From Allofranklinella schreckenbergeri (GTDB lineage: Bacteria; Pseudomonadota; Gammaproteobacteria; Burkholderiales; Burkholderiaceae_C): a stretch of DNA of 64,000 nt. Within the stretch, counting starts at the first letter, position 1. The number at the start of each line of letters is the position of its first letter. The position numbers and the translations under genes are program-made. The stretch spans positions 1 through 64,000 of the forward strand of contig NZ_RDQM01000008.1 of assembly GCF_003703475.1 (NCBI RefSeq), given 5' to 3'. Under the pieces are notes generated by a model. That model was not told the origin of the DNA, ran no database searches, and worked only from the letters and a program-made list of their open reading frames with translations. Below are positions 30,861-39,232 of this stretch, in pieces.

Positions 30861-30871
30861 TCCACCTTGAT

Positions 30872-30910
30872 GAGAGCCTGTTGAGCGCCTGGAAAGCCAA
30901 ACAGGCTCTC
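30872..30910. repeat. 39-bp miniature of the family B inverted repeat
   Basis: GAGAGCCTGTT and its exact complement AACAGGCTCTC enclose only 17 bases. The arms equal the ends of the 155-bp element at 48234-48388, so this looks like an internally deleted copy. Confidence 0.6.
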
Positions 30911-30934
30911 GGAAACAAGAAACAACCCCTTCGC

Positions 30935-30965
30935 GGCAGGGCTTCACGCCCTGCCGTTTTTTTTT
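30935..30965 (+). terminator. Rho-independent terminator after the carboxylase gene
   Basis: GGCAGGGC-TTCAC-GCCCTGCC stem-loop followed by G and nine T. It sits just before pgpA. Confidence 0.9.
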
Positions 30966-31014
30966 GGGCAGCTTGCCCCTCCACTGCCTCCAACCCGCTT
31001 CACAATCGGTGCTT

Positions 31015-31521
31015 ATGACTGCGCGCACACGACTTCCCCTCCGCTTTCTCAAGCACCCCGCCCATGCCATCGCCCTGGGCATGGGCAGCGGGCTTAGCCG
31101 CTTTGCCCCCGGCACCGTCGGCACGCTGTGGGCCTGGCTGCTCTACAAGCTCGTCCTGGAGCGCTTGAGCGATCCGGCCATGGCGCTGTGGCTCATCCTC
31201 GCCTGCGTGGTGGGTTGGTGGGCCTGCAAGCGCACGATGGAGAGCCTGCAAAGCGCCGACCCCGGCTGCATCGTCTGGGACGAAATGCTGGCCTTTTGGC
31301 TGGTGCTCTGGCTGCTCGCCCCCGCCAGTTGGGGGCTGGAGTTGCTGGCCTTTGCGCTGTTTCGCTTTTTCGATGCGGCCAAACCCCAGCCCGTGCGCTG
31401 GGCCGATCAATATTTCAAAAGCATGGGCTGGCGCGGCGCCTGGGGCGTGTTGTGGGACGACCTCATCGCCGCCGCCTGCACTTTGCTGGTGCTGGCCTGT
31501 TGGCTGCGCCTGTTTGACTGA
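31015..31521 (+). CDS. pgpA: Phosphatidylglycerophosphatase A
   Basis: A 168-residue inner membrane enzyme that removes phosphate from phosphatidylglycerol phosphate to give phosphatidylglycerol. GMGSGLSRFAPGTVGTLWAW (about 22-41) is the family signature, followed by CIVWDEMLAFWLVL and FRFFDAAKPQPVRWAD. Four hydrophobic segments are visible. The ATG at 31015 lies well after a terminator, so it probably has its own promoter. Confidence 0.92.
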   Translation: MTARTRLPLRFLKHPAHAIALGMGSGLSRFAPGTVGTLWAWLLYKLVLERLSDPAMALWLILACVVGWWACKRTMESLQSADPGCIVWDEMLAFWLVLWLLAPASWGLELLAFALFRFFDAAKPQPVRWADQYFKSMGWRGAWGVLWDDLIAAACTLLVLACWLRLFD

Positions 31522-31533
31522 AGCGCAAACGCC

Positions 31534-31932
31534 TCAAATATCCGCATCGGCTGCTTTGTGCGGCGTAAACCGCGCCTTGGCTGGCATGCGCTCGGCGATG
31601 CGCGCGCGGTTAAGCGCCAGCGCTTGCGCGGTCGGCTCGTAGTCCTGCCACAGGCTTTGCGTCGTCGGCAAGTTGTCGGGCCAGATGTGGCTGACGTTGA
31701 AGCCGCGCCGCAGGCATTCCTGGTGCAGCGCCTCGTAGCGCCTGTGCAAAAACGCCAGCTTGTCAAAGAAAAAGCGCACGTGACCCTCGCCCAGCTTGTA
31801 ATCGGCGGGCTGGCCAGCCAGGCTAAAACGGCCTTTGGCAACGGCGTTGGGGATGCGGGTGAGTTCGCGGTGCTCGGCCAGCAAATGCTGGTCGCACAGC
31901 TCGGCGGGGGGAACGAGGTTGATACGGGTCAT
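31534..31932 (-). CDS. denV: Pyrimidine dimer DNA glycosylase / endonuclease V (T4 DenV-like)
   Basis: A 132-residue protein aligned by eye with T4 endonuclease V. It starts MTRINLVPPAELCDQHLLAE, keeping Thr2 (the nucleophile after Met removal), Arg3, His16, Glu23 in HRELTRI and LGEGHVRFFFDKLAFLHRRY. It would cut the glycosyl bond at UV-induced pyrimidine dimers and nick the abasic site. Such genes occur patchily in bacteria and phages. It is convergent with pgpA, with only 12 bases between the stop codons. Confidence 0.88.
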   Translation of the reverse strand: MTRINLVPPAELCDQHLLAEHRELTRIPNAVAKGRFSLAGQPADYKLGEGHVRFFFDKLAFLHRRYEALHQECLRRGFNVSHIWPDNLPTTQSLWQDYEPTAQALALNRARIAERMPAKARFTPHKAADADI

Positions 31933-32006
31933 CTACGCCTGCGCGCGGAAAAGGGTCAAAAGAGTCTTGTGCAATGCATGCTCATTGGGGGGCCGGTGTA
32001 GCTCTC

Positions 32007-32819
32007 TCAGTCTTTGCGCACAGGCAGCGCAGGCACGCTTTGAGCCGCTGGCTCTGCCCGCCCCAACCAGCCGCGCAGGCGCTGCCACGCCACCCGCAGA
32101 AAGCGCCACAGCAGCCACGTCATCGCCCACATCAGCAACACGGCCATCACCAGCACGATCGTGAATGTGAAGGGATCGACCAGCGCCAGCCAGACGGCCC
32201 CCAGGCTCAGGCCGTCTTCGGCCAGGCTGGCGCCAAGATTGGAAAACGGCTCGGGCGAGGTGTTAATGGCCGCGCGCGAGGTCGTCTTGGCCGCCTGGCT
32301 GGTGGCTGCCAGCGTGCCGCCCATCAGCGCCGCCACCATGGCCATGGAGGCGTTGTCCGCCCCGAATACCGCCGCCGCCAGCGCCGCCCCCGCAGGCACG
32401 CGGACGACGCTTTGCAGCAAATCCCACAGCGAATCCAGGCCGGGAATCTTGTCGGCAAAAAACTCCATGAACAACAAAATGCCGCTGAAAAACAGCACCA
32501 CCGGGCTTTGCAGCACGCCCAGCGCCCCCGGCAGTGCCAGCCAATCCATCGCGCCCGCCAAGCCCAGCGCAAACACCACGGCGTACAGGCGCAAGCCGCT
32601 GGCCCAGCCCAGCGCGGCGGCCAGGGCCAGCAAATGGCTCATGTCCATGCCGCCCAGCGCCTGACCGACCTGCTCAATCTGCTGCCCGACCTGGGCTGTG
32701 GCGTCCTGCAACGCCTGGCCATCAATGTGAATACCCGCGCCGTGCAAGCCATCGACGATGCGCTGGGCGACCGTGGCATCGGCAGCGGGGGGAGGGTTGG
32801 CAGCGGCGGTGGTGCTCAT
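32007..32819 (-). CDS. DUF4126 multi-pass membrane protein
   Basis: A 270-residue protein. A soluble N-terminal tail of about 60 residues is followed by five or so membrane helices. The pattern ALGWASGLRLYAVVFALGL, FMEFFADKIPGLDSLWDLLQ and VRVPAGAALAAA matches DUF4126, a family of unknown function. The C-terminus is basic (WRFLRVAWQRLRGWLGR), probably cytoplasmic. It follows no obvious operon partner. Confidence 0.8.
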   Translation of the reverse strand: MSTTAAANPPPAADATVAQRIVDGLHGAGIHIDGQALQDATAQVGQQIEQVGQALGGMDMSHLLALAAALGWASGLRLYAVVFALGLAGAMDWLALPGALGVLQSPVVLFFSGILLFMEFFADKIPGLDSLWDLLQSVVRVPAGAALAAAVFGADNASMAMVAALMGGTLAATSQAAKTTSRAAINTSPEPFSNLGASLAEDGLSLGAVWLALVDPFTFTIVLVMAVLLMWAMTWLLWRFLRVAWQRLRGWLGRAEPAAQSVPALPVRKD

Positions 32820-33132
32820 GGATTCACTCCATTTCCAAAATGTCCAAAATCAAACGGCGCAATATTGCTGCCCGCCATTGTGCCGGTGGAGCGCAGCTGT
32901 GCAGGGGACAAAGCGCTGCGTGCTGCTATTGCTCGCTGGGGTTGCGTGGCGGTGTTAAGTGCCGGACGCTGGACGGCAAAAAGCCGCTGGGGATTGCTCC
33001 CAAGCGGCTTTGCCTTGCAAACAGCGCACCCGGTTCAAACGGCGGGCCTTGCTACGGCGTATGGCGGTAGGGCTGGCCCGTGCTGAGGGGTTGTAACGAA
33101 AAAGGGATGAGTCAAGCGCTCAAAAACTGCGA
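32820..33132. other. Gene-free stretch downstream of rpsT
   Basis: 313 bases containing the rpsT terminator (32979-33011) and the promoter side of the DUF4126 gene. No other feature was seen. Confidence 0.7.
32978..33011 (-). terminator. rpsT Rho-independent terminator
   Basis: Read on the minus strand, AAAGCCGCT pairs with AGCGGCTTT across a loop, followed by more T. It lies about 120 bases beyond the rpsT stop. Confidence 0.75.
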
Positions 33133-33432
33133 TCAAGCAGCGGCTTTCACCAAAGCATTGATCTTGGCGCACAGGCGGCTCTTGTCGCGTGCGGCTTTGT
33201 TCTTGTGGAAGATGCCTTTGTCGGCCACGCTGTCGATCACGCTCTGGGCCTTGGCGAAGGCTTCGGTGGCCTTGTCTTTGTCGCCAGCGGCTACGGCTTT
33301 CTCAACGTTCTTGACAAAGGTGCGGTATTTGGAACGCAGCGAGGTGTTGGCAGCGTTCAGGGCCACGTTCTGGCGGGCGCGTTTGCGGCCAGAGGCCAGA
33401 CGGGGGTTTTTCTTGGCGGGTTTGGTTGCCAT
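33133..33432 (-). CDS. rpsT: 30S ribosomal protein S20 (bS20)
   Basis: A 99-residue basic ribosomal protein. [22 protein letters not shown] and [25 protein letters not shown] are typical. AGGA lies 7 to 8 bases before the ATG at 33432. It is monocistronic, with a family A copy upstream and a terminator downstream. Confidence 0.96.
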   Translation of the reverse strand: MATKPAKKNPRLASGRKRARQNVALNAANTSLRSKYRTFVKNVEKAVAAGDKDKATEAFAKAQSVIDSVADKGIFHKNKAARDKSRLCAKINALVKAAA

Positions 33433-33504
33433 GGTGGAGGTTTCCTAAAAGTCTGTGGATGTTGTTTGCAAAGCCGGGCATTATAGCGCGCCAGAAACAC
33501 CTTG

Positions 33505-33580
33505 TTTTACAAATCAAAGGAAAATAAATAATGCCATTTCGGCAATATTTGCAATACTCCAATTTTCCCTTGATTGAAGT
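33505..33580. repeat. Family A palindromic intergenic element, copy 9
   Basis: Left arm TTTTACAAATCAAAGGAAAA, core ATGCCATTTCGGCAAT (TGCC/GGCA stem), right arm TTTTCCCTTGATTG. It lies between rpsT and glpD. Confidence 0.8.
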
Positions 33581-33596
33581 GAAGGCATTTCAGGCG

Positions 33597-35234
33597 TCAA
33601 CCCGCGTCGGCGTACTGCTGGGCCAGTTGCTGGAACACGGCCGCGTCCACACTGTGGCCGAGTTCTTCGCCCATGATCTGGGCCACGCGCGGCGCCAGCG
33701 CGGCGGCGGCTTTGGCGTCGAGAAACAGCAGGCGGCTGCGGCGCGCCAGCACATCTTCCACGCTGCGCGCGTATTCGTGGCGCACGGCGTAGCGCACCAT
33801 GGCTTCGCTCAACTGGTGGGCGGGCGATAGCTCGACGTCGCTGCCTTGCAGTGTGCGCACGTAATCGGCTTCGCTGCCATAGACGGCCAGGCCCGGCACG
33901 CTGTGCAGGCTGCTTTGCGGCATGGCGGCCGCTTGCATTGCGCCTTCGCGCGGTTGCGGGCTGCCCACCAGGGGCAAATGGCGTGTTTGGCTGGGCGGCA
34001 GCTTGGCCGGCAGCACGCCTGCCAGTTGGGCGTGGCGGATCACGTCTTCCGCCATGGCGCGGTAAGTCGTCCATTTGCCGCCTGTGACGGTCACCATGCC
34101 GGAGGCGGAGGTGTGGATGGTGTGCTCGCGGCTGAGCGTTTTGGTGCTGCTGCCGTCAGCGGCCACGGGGCGCACCAGCGGGCGCATGCCCGCCCAACTG
34201 CTGCGCACGTCTTCCAGCTTGGGCGGCTGGGCCAGGTAGCGCGCGGCCTCCTGGAGGATGAAGCCGATTTCCTCGGCTTGCGGGCGCGGCTCCAGCGGCA
34301 AATCGCTGCGGGCGCGGTCGGTTGTGCCCAGAATCACGCTGCCCAGCCAGGGCACGGCAAACAACACGCGGCCATCGCGCGTCTTGGGTACCAGCAGCGC
34401 GTGTTCGCCAGGCCAGAACTGCCGATCCACCACGATGTGCGTGCCCTGGCTGGGGCTGACCATCGGGGGCACGGCGGCGCTGCCTTGGCGGCCGGCTTCG
34501 TCGAGCTGGCGCAGTGCATCCACCCACACCCCGGTGGCGTTGATGACGCACGTGGCCTGGATGGCAAAACGGGCATGGGTTTCCTGATCCACCACTTCCG
34601 CGCCGCACACGCGGCCATCGCTGGCGTGCAAAAGCTGCTCCACGCGCAAATAGTTCAGCACCTGCGCGCCGTGCTGGGCGGCGGTGCGCGCCAGCGCCAG
34701 CGCCAGGCGCGCGTCGTCAAACTGACCATCCCAATACAGCACGCCGCCGCGCAAGCCCTGCGCCAGGACGTTGGGCGCCAGCGCCTGCACCCGCTCGCGC
34801 GACAGGCATTGCGTCGCCCCCAGGCCGTCGCGCCCGGCCAGGGCGTCGTACATGCGCAGGCCGGTGCCGTAAAACGGGGTTTCCCACAGTTTGTAGGAGG
34901 GCATGATGAACGGCAGCCGCTGGGCCAAATGCGGCGCGTTTTCCAGCAAAGCGGCGCGCTCGTGCAGCGCTTCGCGCACCAGGGCCACATTGCCTTGCGC
35001 CAGGTAGCGCACACCGCCATGCACCAGCTTGGTGGCGCGCGAGGAGGTGCCTTTGGCGAAGTCGTGCGCCTCCACCAGCGCCACCGACAGCCCGCGCGTG
35101 ACGGCATCCAGCGCCACGCCCAGGCCGGTTGCCCCGCCGCCAATCACCAGCACGTCAAAGGCGGGCGTATCGGCCAAACGCCGCAGCAATTGCGGCCTTT
35201 GGGTGGGCAAAGGGGCTTGGGAGGCAAGGGTCAT
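33597..35234 (-). CDS. glpD: Aerobic glycerol-3-phosphate dehydrogenase
   Basis: A 545-residue FAD enzyme at the inner membrane that oxidises sn-glycerol 3-phosphate to dihydroxyacetone phosphate, feeding quinone. The FAD fold begins FDVLVIGGGATGLGVALDA (about 26-44), then GTSSRATKLVHGGVRYL, the substrate region, and a C-terminal alpha-helical domain. No glpF, glpK or glpR is in the window. It is divergent from the AztD-like gene. Confidence 0.93.
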   Translation of the reverse strand: MTLASQAPLPTQRPQLLRRLADTPAFDVLVIGGGATGLGVALDAVTRGLSVALVEAHDFAKGTSSRATKLVHGGVRYLAQGNVALVREALHERAALLENAPHLAQRLPFIMPSYKLWETPFYGTGLRMYDALAGRDGLGATQCLSRERVQALAPNVLAQGLRGGVLYWDGQFDDARLALALARTAAQHGAQVLNYLRVEQLLHASDGRVCGAEVVDQETHARFAIQATCVINATGVWVDALRQLDEAGRQGSAAVPPMVSPSQGTHIVVDRQFWPGEHALLVPKTRDGRVLFAVPWLGSVILGTTDRARSDLPLEPRPQAEEIGFILQEAARYLAQPPKLEDVRSSWAGMRPLVRPVAADGSSTKTLSREHTIHTSASGMVTVTGGKWTTYRAMAEDVIRHAQLAGVLPAKLPPSQTRHLPLVGSPQPREGAMQAAAMPQSSLHSVPGLAVYGSEADYVRTLQGSDVELSPAHQLSEAMVRYAVRHEYARSVEDVLARRSRLLFLDAKAAAALAPRVAQIMGEELGHSVDAAVFQQLAQQYADAG

Positions 35235-35349
35235 GACAGAGGTGAAAAGTGAAAAAAATCCATCGGCAATTGTGCCCGACTTGGCCTGGCCGAATGCGCT
35301 CGCAGATCAGGCTTTTGCGCATCGAAAATTGCCCCGGAAAATTGTAACT

Positions 35350-35381
35350 TTGATAACGATATATCGATCAAGGCGTATACT
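35350..35381 (+). promoter_or_regulatory. Promoter region of the AztD-like gene with a palindrome
   Basis: TATACT at 35376-35381 is a plausible -10. Directly upstream, TTGAT and ATCAA (35350-35371) flank a perfect 10-bp palindrome CGATATATCG (35357-35366). A metalloregulator such as Zur could bind here, but it does not match a Zur consensus I know. Confidence 0.4.
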
Positions 35382-35448
35382 CGCGCCCTTTTCCCCATTG
35401 GCACAACCTGTGGGCACACCTTGTGCACACCACGAAAGGAATCACACC

Positions 35449-36732
35449 ATGCAAACCTCTGCTGTCTGGAAATGGAGCGCGCTGGCTCTGGCTTGTTCGG
35501 CCATCTTGGCTGGCTGTGGCGGCGGCAGCAGCGATGTGGACGACGATCACGACCACTCCCACATCCATATCGACACCAAAGGCCGCCTGGTCGTGCTGGA
35601 GGCAGGCAGCCCGCAGGTGCATGTGGTCGATCTGGATCGCAAAAGCGTGATGCAAAGCTACACGGCCGATCACGTCCCCTCCGCGGTGTACGCCAGCCCC
35701 GGCCAGCGTTACGCCTTGCTGATGCAACGCGCGCAAAACCAGGTGCAAGTCGTCGATGGCGGCATCTGGCAGGAGGACCACGGCAACCACATGCACGATT
35801 ACATGCAGCCGCCAGCGCTGCTGGCCACGCGGCTGACGGGCGTGCGCCCCACCCATTACGAATCGCACGCGGGCCAGGCCGCAATCTTCTTTGACGGCAA
35901 CCAGGAGACAGGCGACAAAGCCGCAGTGGCCGTCATCAGCGATGCCAGCCTGGGCAAAGGCCAGGCGGGCGCGACCCTGGCGCGCCAGGGGCTGGATGCG
36001 CCCATGCACGGCACGGCTGAGCCGCGCGGCGACTATCTGCTGACCACCTGGCGCGCCGCCGATGCCCAGTCCACACTGCCCAGCCAGGTCGAGCTGTACC
36101 ACCGCCACGACGACCACTATCACGTGGAAAAACGCTTTGACGCGCAATGCCCCGGCCTGCACGGCAGCTATTCCAACGCCCAGTACAGCGCCTTTGGTTG
36201 CAGCGATGGCGTGCTGGTCGTGCAGCAAAACGGCGATCAGTTCACGGCCAAGAAGATCGCCAACCCCGCCGACATGGGCGAGAAAACCCGCATCGGCGCC
36301 TTGCTCGGCCACGCCCATTACGGCAAGTTCGTGGGCATTGCCGGGGCCGAGAATTTCTTTGAAGTCGATCCCGCTGCGGGCACCATCACACGCATTCAGT
36401 GGGCCGAAGGCCGCAAGCGCCGCGCGCACGCCATTGATGCCGAAGGCAAAAACCTGCTGATTCTTGACGACCAGGGCACGCTGCACATCCTCAGCGTGGG
36501 AAGCTGGCGCAAGCGCGCCCAGATCCCCGGCGTGATTGCCAACATGCCCACCAAGGCGCCCTACCCGGCTTTTGCCATCAGCGCAGCCGACGACGATGCC
36601 TGGCTGAGCGACCCGCAGGGCAAGCGCCTGCTGTCCATCGACATCGACGACGCCAAGATTGAAGGCAGCATCCCCGTGAACTTCACCCCCACAGGCATGA
36701 CCTGGCTGGGGCTGCGCAAGCACACGCACTAA
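35449..36732 (+). CDS. AztD-like zinc metallochaperone lipoprotein (beta-propeller)
   Basis: A 427-residue lipoprotein. The signal peptide ends in the lipobox LAGC (Cys about 22). His/Asp-rich metal-binding segments follow: DDDHDHSHIHID, EDHGNHMHD and YHRHDDHYHVEK. Repeats such as GRLVVLEAGSPQVHVVDLD and NLLILDDQGTLHILSVG suggest a beta-propeller. This matches AztD, a periplasmic protein that hands zinc to an ABC-type binding protein in alphaproteobacteria. Here the aztABC genes are absent, and a ZnuD-type receptor lies downstream on the same strand. GAAAGGA lies 9 bases before the ATG at 35449. Zinc trafficking is inferred from motifs and context. Confidence 0.82.
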   Translation: MQTSAVWKWSALALACSAILAGCGGGSSDVDDDHDHSHIHIDTKGRLVVLEAGSPQVHVVDLDRKSVMQSYTADHVPSAVYASPGQRYALLMQRAQNQVQVVDGGIWQEDHGNHMHDYMQPPALLATRLTGVRPTHYESHAGQAAIFFDGNQETGDKAAVAVISDASLGKGQAGATLARQGLDAPMHGTAEPRGDYLLTTWRAADAQSTLPSQVELYHRHDDHYHVEKRFDAQCPGLHGSYSNAQYSAFGCSDGVLVVQQNGDQFTAKKIANPADMGEKTRIGALLGHAHYGKFVGIAGAENFFEVDPAAGTITRIQWAEGRKRRAHAIDAEGKNLLILDDQGTLHILSVGSWRKRAQIPGVIANMPTKAPYPAFAISAADDDAWLSDPQGKRLLSIDIDDAKIEGSIPVNFTPTGMTWLGLRKHTH

Positions 36733-36770
36733 CCCCTCAGCGCCTGTTCACGGCCTCGTCGCAAGCCAAG

Positions 36771-36803
36771 CGGCGCCCCGCCTTGTGCGGCGGCGCCGTT
36801 TTT
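36771..36803 (+). terminator. Rho-independent terminator after the AztD-like gene
   Basis: CGGCGCCCCGCC pairs with GGCGGCGCCG across a short loop, followed by TTTTT. It sits 20 bases before family A copy 10. Confidence 0.8.
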
Positions 36804-36820
36804 ACGCCTTCAAACCCTTT

Positions 36821-36898
36821 TATTACAAATCAATAAGAAACAAAATACCCTTGTTTAGGCATGATAGAAAATGCCATCAATTTACACTGATTTGTAAC
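36821..36898. repeat. Family A palindromic intergenic element, copy 10
   Basis: Left arm TATTACAAATCAATAAGAAA, core GTTTAGGCATGATAG, GGCA/TGCC stem, right arm ACTGATTTGTAAC. It ends 28 bases before the znuD start codon, so it overlaps the region where a znuD promoter would be expected. Confidence 0.85.
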
Positions 36899-36926
36899 AT
36901 AACCAAAACCCAACACCCACGCCCCC

Positions 36927-39077
36927 ATGTCCCGCCGCTACACAACCTCCCCTCGCTCCGCCTCCCCTGCCCTGCATGCCCTGGCCTGGGCTTGCCTGGC
37001 CTGCTGCGCCCCGCAGGCGCTGGCCCAGGCCCAGACGCCCGCCACGCTCGATGAAGTGCGCGTCAGCGCCAGCGCGCTGGATATTCCCGTGAGCGAATCG
37101 GCCACGCCCGTTGAACTGCTCGATGCCGATGCCCTGCTGCACCGCCGCGCAGCCACCCTGGGCGACACGCTCGAAGGCTTGCCCGGCGTGCGCAACAACC
37201 ACTACGGCGCGGGCGCGGGCCGGCCCGTCATCCGTGGCGCGGATTCGGCCCGCGTGCGCATCCTCTCCGACGGCAGCGAAGTGCAAGACGCCTCCACCTC
37301 CAGCCCCGACCACGCCGTGGGCCTGGAGCCCATGCTCGCCAGCGAAGTGGAAATCCTGCGCGGCCCTTCCACCTTGCTTTACGGCGGCGGCATCACCGGC
37401 GGCGTCGTCAACGTGCGCGACCAGCGCGTCCCCCAGGCTCTGCCCGCTGGCGGGCACGAAGGCCGCATTGAGCTGCGCAAAGCCAGCAACGGGCGCGAAG
37501 GCACGGGCCTGTTCGCCCTCACCGGCGGCGCAGGCCCCATCGCCTTGCACGTCGAGGGGCTGAAACGCTCGGCAGACGCCTACCGCCCCGGCAGCGGCTG
37601 GAGCCAGCGTGTGGTGGAAGGCTCGGACAACCGCACCTGGCATGGCAGCCTGGGGGCCTCCTTCATCCACGAGCGGGGCTTTATCGGCCTGGCCTACAGC
37701 CGCCTGCGCAGCCAGTACGGCCTGCCCGGCCACAGCCACGACTATGAGGACTGCCACCCCCACGGCAACCATTTGCACTGCGGCAGCCACGGCGAGGCCG
37801 ACCACGGGCACGGCAGCCACCCGCACGAGTCCACCCCGCCCGGCTGCCACTGGCATGGCGACCACCTGCACTGCCCCGGCGGCGGGCACGGTGAAGAAGG
37901 GCACATCGCCCTGGTCGATATGGACACCGCCCGCTGGGATTTGCGCGGCCAATGGCGCGATCCGCTGCCCGGCTTTACCAGCGCCCGCCTGCGCGCGGGC
38001 CTGACCGACTACCGCCACGACGAAATCGATCACGGCGTCATCGGCACCACCTTCAACAACCAGGCCCATGACGCCCGCCTGGAGCTGGAGCACCAAAGCC
38101 TGGCCATCGGCGCGGGGCAACTGCGCGGCCTCATCGGCATGCAGCACGGACGGCGCGAGTTCAGCGCCGTCGGGCAGGAAGCCTACGTCGAGCCGACCGA
38201 CACCCGCACCCGCGCCCTTTTCGGCTTGCAGGAATACCGCCTGGGCGACTGGCGGCTGCAGTGGAGCGGCCGCTACGAATGGCAAACCGCCCGCCTGCAA
38301 GGCCAGCGCCGCCACGGCACCGTCCGCCACCACATGGGCTCGCTCTCGGCCGGGCTGAGCTGGGGCTTTGCGCCCGGGCATGTGCTGGCGCTCTCGGCCT
38401 CGCGCTCCGAACGTGCGCCCACGGCGGAAGAACTCTTTGCCAGCGGCATCCACCTGGCCTCCAACACCTGGGAGCGGGGCAACCCGCGCCTGCGCGCCGA
38501 GCGCTCGCACAACCTCGATCTGGCCGTGCGCAAAACCAGCGGCGCGCTGCGCTACGAAGTCAGCGGCTTTTACAACCGCATTCACGACTACATCTACGCG
38601 CGCACCACCGACCGGCATGAAAACTTCCGCCTCATCGACTACCGCCAGCGCAACGCCATCTTCCGCGGGCTGGAGGCGCGCCTGAGCTGGCAAGCCCACG
38701 CCCAATGGCGACTGGGCATTTCGGGCGACGTGGTGCGCGCACGCTTTGTGCGCGGCGGCGCCGTGCCGCGCGTGCCCTCGCACCGCCTGGGGCTGGATGC
38801 GCACTGGAGCGCCGGCCCCTGGAGCGCCAGCGCCCAGTGGTACCGCAACTTCGCCCAAACCCGCATCGCCGCCCACGAAACACCCACGCGCGCCTACAAC
38901 ATGCTCAACCTGCGCCTGGCCTGGCAGCAACGCCTGGGCGCCCACGCCAGCTACCAGCTCTACGCCAGCGTGGACAACGCGCTGAACCAACTGGCCTTCA
39001 ACCACCCCTCGTTCGTGAAAGAAGCCTCCCCCCTGCGCGGACGGCAGTTCACCGCCGGGCTGCGGGTGGCGTTTTAA
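36927..39077 (+). CDS. znuD: TonB-dependent zinc receptor, ZnuD type
   Basis: A 716-residue outer membrane receptor. A signal peptide (to about 34) precedes the plug domain (LDEVRVSASALDIPVSESATP, then RPVIRGADSARVRILSDG and EILRGPSTLLYGGG) and a beta-barrel ending in Phe. A loop at about 267-326 holds 17 His and 4 Cys (HSHDYEDCHPHGNHLHC and similar), as in ZnuD of Neisseria and relatives, where such loops capture zinc. Follows the AztD-like lipoprotein gene after a terminator and a repeat. Zinc is the likely substrate; other divalent metals are possible. Confidence 0.88.
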   Translation: MSRRYTTSPRSASPALHALAWACLACCAPQALAQAQTPATLDEVRVSASALDIPVSESATPVELLDADALLHRRAATLGDTLEGLPGVRNNHYGAGAGRPVIRGADSARVRILSDGSEVQDASTSSPDHAVGLEPMLASEVEILRGPSTLLYGGGITGGVVNVRDQRVPQALPAGGHEGRIELRKASNGREGTGLFALTGGAGPIALHVEGLKRSADAYRPGSGWSQRVVEGSDNRTWHGSLGASFIHERGFIGLAYSRLRSQYGLPGHSHDYEDCHPHGNHLHCGSHGEADHGHGSHPHESTPPGCHWHGDHLHCPGGGHGEEGHIALVDMDTARWDLRGQWRDPLPGFTSARLRAGLTDYRHDEIDHGVIGTTFNNQAHDARLELEHQSLAIGAGQLRGLIGMQHGRREFSAVGQEAYVEPTDTRTRALFGLQEYRLGDWRLQWSGRYEWQTARLQGQRRHGTVRHHMGSLSAGLSWGFAPGHVLALSASRSERAPTAEELFASGIHLASNTWERGNPRLRAERSHNLDLAVRKTSGALRYEVSGFYNRIHDYIYARTTDRHENFRLIDYRQRNAIFRGLEARLSWQAHAQWRLGISGDVVRARFVRGGAVPRVPSHRLGLDAHWSAGPWSASAQWYRNFAQTRIAAHETPTRAYNMLNLRLAWQQRLGAHASYQLYASVDNALNQLAFNHPSFVKEASPLRGRQFTAGLRVAF

Positions 39078-39105
39078 GAGCGCTTCAAGCACACTCCCAA
39101 AGCCT

Positions 39106-39140
39106 GTGGCCGCAGCGCGCCCTTTGCCCGCTGCGGCCAC
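39106..39140. terminator. 12-bp hairpin after znuD
   Basis: GTGGCCGCAGCG and CGCTGCGGCCAC form a perfect stem with an 11-base loop. No T run follows, so termination is uncertain. Confidence 0.45.
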
Positions 39141-39151
39141 GAACCATCCAG

Positions 39152-39232
39152 AAATTACAAATCAATGGGATAAAAAATCACCCAGTTTCGGCATGTTTGG
39201 CAACAAACAATTTTTACATTGAATTGCAAATC
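39152..39232. repeat. Family A palindromic intergenic element, copy 11
   Basis: Left arm AAATTACAAATCAATGGGA, core AGTTTCGGCATG, right arm TACATTGAATTGCAAATCA. Its right end overlaps the stop codon of the convergent spmAB-like gene. Confidence 0.85.

Noticed and set aside
31933-32006. tRNA-like GGTGTAGCTC string near 31994
   Set aside because: The surrounding bases do not form acceptor or anticodon stems.
35350-35371. Zur box before the AztD-like gene
   Set aside because: The palindrome is suggestive, but the sequence does not match a Zur consensus I can name, so it is listed only as an unassigned palindrome.
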